Assembly: GCA_036746315.1 (NCBI GenBank)
Contig: DAIOEK010000027.1
Location: 1-37,173, forward strand
DNA length: 37,173 bases
Origin: DAIOEK01 sp036746315
GTDB lineage: Bacteria > Chloroflexota > Anaerolineae > Anaerolineales > Anaerolineaceae
Direction: 5' to 3'
Part shown: positions 33,025 through 37,173 of the stretch, one piece after another
How positions within the stretch are numbered: the stretch's first letter is position 1
Layout of the letters: each line of letters starts with the position of its first letter
Notes under the pieces: generated by a model
Told to the model about the DNA's origin: nothing
Database searches by the model: none
What the model saw: the letters and a program-made list of their open reading frames with translations, nothing else
Program-made: the position numbers and the translations under genes

Positions 33025-33881
33025 CCTTTAACAGCTCCGGCAGAAAGTCCGCTGACTATGTACCTTTGGAAGATCAGCGCAAGAATGACTGGGGGCAATG
33101 CAGCCAGTACCCCACCCGTCATCATCGCAGTAATATCCACAGCATATCGTCCGGTAAATTCAGCGATTGCAACCGGAACGGTTTTAGCGGCAGTTGTACT
33201 GGTAAAGATCAAGGCAAAGAAGAATTCATCCCAGGCAAGCAAAAAAATAAACAGGGCGGTTGAAACAATTCCCGGTGAAGCGAGCGGCAATATCACCTGG
33301 AAGAGCGTATTCAGCCTGGAAGAGCCGTCGATCAACGCTGCATCTTCCATCTCGATGGGAATGGTTTCAAAAAATGTCGTCAACATCCAGATGGCAAACG
33401 GTAAGGCAAAGCTGAGATAAGTAACGATCAAGACGATTGGCTTATCAAGCCATCCGAGCTTGGCGGCAACAATAAAAAGCGGAATCACCAGCGAAATTTC
33501 AGGGATCATTCGGATGCTTAATACACCCATAATAAAGGTGTTTTTATATCGTAATCGCAGCCTTGCCAGCGCATATGCCGCCAGTGAAGCAATGATCAGA
33601 CAAATTGCTGTCGTTGTTAACGCCACCAGAAGTGAATTTCCCAGAGTAGTCTTGAACGTCCTTGCCACCTCGGAAACAGCGGTGCCCGGTACAAGAATAT
33701 CCAGGTAATTCTTCAACGTGGGATGTACGGGGAAGAACCTCGGCGGCATTGCCAGCAACTCCGCGCGTGTCGAAATGGATGAAGTCACCAGCCACGCGAT
33801 GGGAGCATAAATAAACAACAATACCGGAACCATGAAAACCACCAGCCAGGTTTTTTTAAAAAATCGGCGAATTCGCTTCAT
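33021..33881 (-). CDS. Sugar ABC transporter permease 2 (UgpE/MalG-like)
   Basis: A 286-residue permease with about six helices. EAA loop: IPIEMEDAALIDGSSRLNTL, a slightly variant E-D-A-A-x-x-D-G form. The end, FQRYIVSGLSAGAVKG, matches MalG-type C-termini. It overlaps the next gene by 4 bases (ATGA) and the preceding permease by 4 bases, so all three are coupled. It is the second membrane subunit of the importer encoded by 33878-36140. Confidence 0.9.
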   Translation of the reverse strand: MKRIRRFFKKTWLVVFMVPVLLFIYAPIAWLVTSSISTRAELLAMPPRFFPVHPTLKNYLDILVPGTAVSEVARTFKTTLGNSLLVALTTTAICLIIASLAAYALARLRLRYKNTFIMGVLSIRMIPEISLVIPLFIVAAKLGWLDKPIVLIVTYLSFALPFAIWMLTTFFETIPIEMEDAALIDGSSRLNTLFQVILPLASPGIVSTALFIFLLAWDEFFFALIFTSTTAAKTVPVAIAEFTGRYAVDITAMMTGGVLAALPPVILALIFQRYIVSGLSAGAVKG

Positions 33882-34777
33882 TTCTGCACCTCCGGCCGGT
33901 ATAGGATGCGGATGTAGATCAGAGCCAGGATCAATGTGATGGCGGATATCAGGAATGATAAGGCTGCGCCGGAACCCAAATGTCCATAGGTGAATGATTC
34001 CAGGTACGTAAGGTATGAGATGGTCACCGTGCCGAAAGCCGGTCCTCCCTGAGTAATCACATAAATGATGTCGAACACCCGGAAAGCTTCAACGGTCCTG
34101 ACCACCAGCGCCACCAGGATGGCAGGGCGCAACAACGGCAGCCGGATATGTTGAAAGCGCTGCCAGACACTTGCGCCATCGATCATGGCGGCTTCTTCTA
34201 TTTCATTTGGTATAGTCGCCATGGCAGCCTGTAGGATTAGCGCAATGAAAGGCACGCTGTGCCACACATCAGCAACGATCACCAAATTCATCGCCAGGAA
34301 TGGCTTCGTCAACCACGCCTGGTATTTCCCGATGATTCCCAGGGAATAGAGCAGTGCATTGAGGGCGCCGTAATCTGCATTGTATATCCACCGCCAGATT
34401 GCGCCATTAACAATTGTGGGAACAGCCCATGGGATGATCAAACTCGCCCGCAGAAATTGCCACCCGAACGGTTTGGCATGAATCAAAAGAGCAATAGCCA
34501 GTCCCAGAACCAATTCCAGACCGACGGAAACGGAAGTAAAGTAAAACGTACGCCAGATTGACGCCCAGAAATCCTTGCTGGTGATAAATGAAAAATAATT
34601 GCTGAAGCCGACAAAATTCTGAGGCGATGGATTGGAAAGGGGCGTATCCGTGAAACTCAATACCAGCGTGAACAGGATCGGCAGGAGGGAAATGATACCG
34701 ATCACACCGATGGCGGGAAGCAGCATCCAAAATCCATCTCGCTCCTCTTGCTGGCGCAGAGTAAATAATCTTCGCAT
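33878..34777 (-). CDS. Sugar ABC transporter permease 1 (UgpA/MalF-like)
   Basis: A 299-residue permease. The ATG at 34777 is favoured over 34825 because AGGA lies 9 bases upstream and the product then begins MRRLFTLRQQEERDGFWMLL, typical of the family. EAA loop: IPNEIEEAAMIDGASVWQRF. First helix at ~22-45. The stop overlaps the second permease start (ATGA). A perfect 11-bp hairpin lies just upstream, between this gene and the binding-protein gene. Confidence 0.88.
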   Translation of the reverse strand: MRRLFTLRQQEERDGFWMLLPAIGVIGIISLLPILFTLVLSFTDTPLSNPSPQNFVGFSNYFSFITSKDFWASIWRTFYFTSVSVGLELVLGLAIALLIHAKPFGWQFLRASLIIPWAVPTIVNGAIWRWIYNADYGALNALLYSLGIIGKYQAWLTKPFLAMNLVIVADVWHSVPFIALILQAAMATIPNEIEEAAMIDGASVWQRFQHIRLPLLRPAILVALVVRTVEAFRVFDIIYVITQGGPAFGTVTISYLTYLESFTYGHLGSGAALSFLISAITLILALIYIRILYRPEVQK

Positions 34778-34795
34778 CGGGCAAATTCCTGATCT

Positions 34796-34821
34796 GGATT
34801 GGGCGGTCTCCCGCCCAATCC
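34796..34821 (-). other. Intra-operon hairpin between the binding-protein and permease genes
   Basis: Perfect 11-bp stem GGATTGGGCGG (34796-34806) with 34811-34821 and a TCTC loop (plus-strand reading), between minus-strand genes. No T-run follows on the minus strand, so it is more likely an mRNA-processing or 3'-protecting structure than a full terminator. It matches in position the terminator-like hairpin at 28721-28757 in the other importer. Confidence 0.7.
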
Positions 34822-34847
34822 TCATCTGATAAATTTAATTCAATTGG

Positions 34848-36140
34848 TTATTTTGCCAGTTCAACCCATTTGGCTGCGGCATCATCCAGTGCTTGCTGCG
34901 GGGTCTTTGTCTTTGTCAGCGCTTCCTGCAGGGCTAATTGTAAAGCCTTCGAGCCTTCGGCGTAATAGGGTACTTTGGGGCGAACGTGTGAATAAGGGAA
35001 TTGCTCTTTGAACATCGGAATGGTCACCGGATTGGATTCATTGAGAGCCATCAGCGCGTTGAGAGCTTCACCTTCGTACTCGGCACTTCTTACCGGAATT
35101 ACGTGTGCGGAGTACTGCTTCTGGATATCTTCGCTGGTCAGAAATTCCACATACTTCCAGGCTGCTTCACGATTGGGGGATTTATCCACCACCGAGAAAC
35201 CCATGGACCCATTGATGCTCGAGCTGGGTTCAGCATTGCCCTCGAATACAGGGATGAGGCTCATCTTTACCTGACCAACCACCTGAGACTCATCCGCATT
35301 GACAGCTGCAAGGTCATACATATACAGCCAGTTGATGGCAAAAGCTGCTTTACCCTGTGAGAAGGTATTGCGAACGTCCTCTTCCACGTATGAAATGGAG
35401 GCGGGGTTGACAATGCCTTTATCAATGGAATCGACCATCCATTGCAGGGTCGCTACACCGGCAGGTTCATTGAACGCAGGTTTTCCATTCTCATCAACAA
35501 ACCGTCCGCCATGTCCGTACAGCAGAGCTACAAAGTCGCAAATGGATGTTTCTGCCTGTCCCCACGACCATACGATCGGATATTCCACAATCCCTTTTTC
35601 CTTCAATGTCATGGACTGTGCTTCGAGTTCTTCCCAGGTGGTCGGAGGTGCGGTGATGCCGGCATCTGCAAGCATTTTTTCATTGTAGAAGAAATACTTT
35701 TCATCCAGCATCCAGGGCATACCGTAGATCACGCCGTTTACTGTGGTGATATCCCAGGCAGCCGGGAATACCGCATCCTTGGTCTCCTGGCTTACTTTGC
35801 TCGTCACATCCCACAGGTAGCCATTCTTGGCAAACTCGGCATACCAGATGTCGTCCACCAGCACCACATCATACGCTGGCGGATTGGTTGCCATGGCTGT
35901 TGCAATCTTGTCGTGTAACGCATCATAGGAAACATAATCAATGGTTACGTTGATATCAGGGTTGTTCTCATTGAACTTGGCAACAATTTCATTCATCTCT
36001 TCCGGTGTTAACCCAGCTTGCTGCATTGCCAATACCTTGATGGATTTTATGGTGGGCTCAGCCTTGGCACCACACGCGGTCATGCCGAATACCATTGCAA
36101 TCAGCACAACCAACATACTAATTCGGTACAACTTTGACAT
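34848..36140 (-). CDS. Sugar ABC transporter substrate-binding lipoprotein 2 (UgpB/MalE-like)
   Basis: A 430-residue extracellular binding protein. Lipoprotein signal to residue ~22, ending MTAC. Mature part: VLAMQQAGLTPEEMNEIVAK then NPDINVTIDYVSYDALHDKI, and PPAYDVVLVDDIWYAEFAKN, the typical family-1 solute-binding pattern. NWLYMYDLAAVN and SINGSMGFSVVDKSPNREAAW near the middle are the usual sugar-binding and hinge motifs. AGGAGGAAGC precedes the start, far stronger than the site of the preceding regulator gene, so translation of the binding protein should greatly exceed that of the regulator. It starts 27 bases after the regulator gene stop. Confidence 0.88.
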   Translation of the reverse strand: MSKLYRISMLVVLIAMVFGMTACGAKAEPTIKSIKVLAMQQAGLTPEEMNEIVAKFNENNPDINVTIDYVSYDALHDKIATAMATNPPAYDVVLVDDIWYAEFAKNGYLWDVTSKVSQETKDAVFPAAWDITTVNGVIYGMPWMLDEKYFFYNEKMLADAGITAPPTTWEELEAQSMTLKEKGIVEYPIVWSWGQAETSICDFVALLYGHGGRFVDENGKPAFNEPAGVATLQWMVDSIDKGIVNPASISYVEEDVRNTFSQGKAAFAINWLYMYDLAAVNADESQVVGQVKMSLIPVFEGNAEPSSSINGSMGFSVVDKSPNREAAWKYVEFLTSEDIQKQYSAHVIPVRSAEYEGEALNALMALNESNPVTIPMFKEQFPYSHVRPKVPYYAEGSKALQLALQEALTKTKTPQQALDDAAAKWVELAK

Positions 36141-36167
36141 TGCTTCCTCCTTGATAAGTGTTTGGGT

Positions 36168-36887
36168 TTATGGAATGGACTGTCGTCCTATGTAAAATGT
36201 AAAGCGGCTTCCGCAGTATACAGAAACCACAAACTCCACTACATCATAAGTTTCGGAATAGGTCAGGCGATTTGCGATTAGCACTGGCTCACCAATGCGC
36301 ATCCCCAGTGCCTGGGCAATCTCCTCGGTCGCGCTGGTTGCTTGAATCTCCGCATCTGCCCATACCGGATCCGTATGATACTTTTCACGTAAAACCTGAA
36401 AAAGGGATTTCGACAAATCGTATGTCAGCATGCCCGGGAACAGCGAGACTGGTAAATAAGCTGTTTCAAATGCCACCGGTTGGTCGTCCGCCAGTCGAAC
36501 GCGCTGCAGAATGTATACAGCCTCTCCAGGGTTGATTTTCAATTGCCCGGCAACATAGTCTGTTGCCGTCACTTGCTCGAACCGTATGATTCGTGAGGTT
36601 GGTTTCAACCCCTTGGACAAAATATCTTCACTGAAACTGCGGAACCCTGACATTTCTTTGATGCGTGCATATGCGGCAAAAGTACCTTTTCCCTGTCGCC
36701 TGTAAGCCCAGCCTTGGTTGACCAGGTCGTCCAATGCTCTTTTGGCTGTGATCCGGCTGACCTGGTATTGCTGGGCAATTTCTGCTTCACTCGGCAATTG
36801 GTCCCCCGCCTTGAATTGGTTGTTTTGTATGGAATCTAATAGATCTTTTTCGATCTTAAAATAAAGTGGCAGTTGGGGTTGGGACAT
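36168..36887 (-). CDS. GntR family regulator with UTRA ligand-binding domain (HutC subfamily)
   Basis: A 239-residue repressor-type protein. Residues ~5-75 are the GntR winged helix (PLYFKIEKDLLDSIQ, GDQLPSEAEIAQQYQVSR, then ITAKRALDDL and YRRQGKGTFAA). From ~90 the UTRA domain follows: SEDILSKGLKPTSRIIRFE, GEAVYILQRVRLADDQPVAF and ETAYLPVSLFPGM; UTRA domains bind sugar phosphates, amino-sugar phosphates or histidine-type effectors. It is the first gene of the six-gene operon and so probably autoregulates it. It has no recognisable Shine-Dalgarno, only ATAACAAAGTCTT before the ATG, which would keep its level low. The effector is likely the kinase or SIS-protein substrate. Confidence 0.9.
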   Translation of the reverse strand: MSQPQLPLYFKIEKDLLDSIQNNQFKAGDQLPSEAEIAQQYQVSRITAKRALDDLVNQGWAYRRQGKGTFAAYARIKEMSGFRSFSEDILSKGLKPTSRIIRFEQVTATDYVAGQLKINPGEAVYILQRVRLADDQPVAFETAYLPVSLFPGMLTYDLSKSLFQVLREKYHTDPVWADAEIQATSATEEIAQALGMRIGEPVLIANRLTYSETYDVVEFVVSVYCGSRFTFYIGRQSIP

Positions 36888-36893
36888 AAGACT

Positions 36894-36916
36894 TTGTTAT
36901 ATTGTTATGTTGTTAT
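36894..36916. repeat. Three TTGTTAT direct repeats at 8-bp period (candidate operator)
   Basis: TTGTTAT at 36894-36900, 36902-36908 and 36910-36916 (ATAACAA on the transcribed strand), exactly 8 bp apart, between the promoter and the regulator start codon. The place fits a downstream operator, and the tandem spacing is not that of a plain inverted-repeat GntR site. Confidence 0.5.
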
Positions 36917-36929
36917 ATCAAGTATCTTT

Positions 36930-36958
36930 ACTATAGTGATTTCATTGCAGCTTGTCAA
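36930..36958 (-). promoter_or_regulatory. Sigma-70-type promoter of the six-gene sugar operon
   Basis: On the minus strand TTGACA (36958-36953) is separated by 17 bases from TATAGT (36935-36930): a perfect -35 box and a 5-of-6 match for the -10 box. Transcription would start near 36923, about 36 bases before the regulator start codon. It is the best promoter in the window. Confidence 0.7.
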
Positions 36959-37100
36959 TAGTTGTTTCGTAATCGCAGCCTTATTTAAGAATTGTTATCG
37001 AAATGCTGTTCGGTTGGCACCTTCATCGGTTTTACCCGTTGCTGCCTGTAAATCCGGTTTCATTGATACAATAGGTTATATTACTCTTCTGGATTCACTT

Positions 37101-37173
37101 ATGACGCAGACTGCCACAGCCATTTCCCACCCCAACATCGCCTTTATCAAATATTGGGGCAACCGTGATGATG
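37101..37173 (+). CDS. mvaD: Mevalonate diphosphate (or phosphomevalonate) decarboxylase, 5' part only
   Basis: Only the first 24 codons lie in the window, reading MTQTATAISHPNIAFIKYWG and then NRDD. The HPNIAFIKYWG-x-R block is the near-invariant N-terminus of the mevalonate diphosphate decarboxylase family (GHMP fold). The enzyme gives isopentenyl diphosphate in the mevalonate pathway, which Chloroflexota use. In Roseiflexus castenholzii a family member is instead a phosphomevalonate decarboxylase that works with isopentenyl phosphate kinase, so the reaction needs the rest of the gene. There is no strong ribosome site. It is divergent from the GntR operon; the 213-base region between them holds that operon's promoter and otherwise nothing I recognise. 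Confidence 0.88.
   Translation, partial: MTQTATAISHPNIAFIKYWGNRDD

Noticed and set aside
1..37173. CRISPR arrays, insertion sequences, prophage or anti-phage genes
   Set aside because: No regularly spaced repeats, transposase, integrase or recognisable defence genes were found on either strand.

Overview
This 37 kb window looks like a chromosomal segment from a Chloroflexota bacterium, most likely Anaerolineae. That placement is an inference from several things: secreted lipoproteins with Thr/Pro-rich linkers, an NBR1-type Ig-like lipoprotein, a mevalonate-pathway decarboxylase at the right edge, a GH57/DUF3536 protein beside a giant GH13-like protein, and carbohydrate ABC importers without their own ATPase. 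I saw no rRNA, tRNA, CRISPR array, transposase or integrase, and no gap between genes longer than about 215 bp.

Layout, left to right. (1) 32-3229: a Gmad2-like lipoprotein overlapping a DUF309 protein, then a cyclase-family hydrolase and a thiolase transcribed divergently, the thiolase ending in a very strong terminator. (2) 3316-9059: an AlkZ-related winged-helix protein, a 1140-residue GH13-like protein, and a convergent GH57 protein one base away; both glycosidases look cytoplasmic and probably act on storage alpha-glucan. (3) 9063-13095: an NAD(P)-binding SDR protein, then a plus-strand cluster of a TIM-barrel-like protein, a divergent FtsZ and two very small proteins, one with a single membrane span. 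(4) 13172-15945: Mn/Fe superoxide dismutase, an NBR1-Ig/CARDB lipoprotein and an EamA transporter. (5) 16042-20073: three exported proteins forming what appears to be a WxL/DUF916 cell-surface system (large repeat protein with a WxL-like tail, DUF916-type membrane protein, small WxL-like protein). (6) 20200-23326: an ECF vitamin-type transporter, with the S component convergent to the T and fused A-A' components. (7) 23483-27364: an FtsX-type permease with its LolD-type ATPase, then an SLC13 permease carrying RCK_C domains. (8) 27519-30957: a sugar ABC importer on the plus strand (binding protein, two permeases). (9) 36887-31004, minus strand: a six-gene operon of GntR/UTRA regulator, binding protein, two permeases, ROK kinase and a GlmS-like SIS protein, probably an amino-sugar or sugar-amine uptake and phosphorylation pathway. 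(10) 37101 to the edge: the first 24 codons of a mevalonate diphosphate decarboxylase-family gene.

The most interesting items are the WxL/DUF916-like surface system outside Firmicutes, with degenerate WxL motifs that agree with each other; an FtsZ whose T7 catalytic loop has His where the second Asp should be; and the six-gene operon, whose consensus-like promoter is followed by three ATAACAA repeats at exactly 8-bp spacing inside an SD-less leader. All functional calls rest on reading the sequence and on remembered family motifs; no database search was run.
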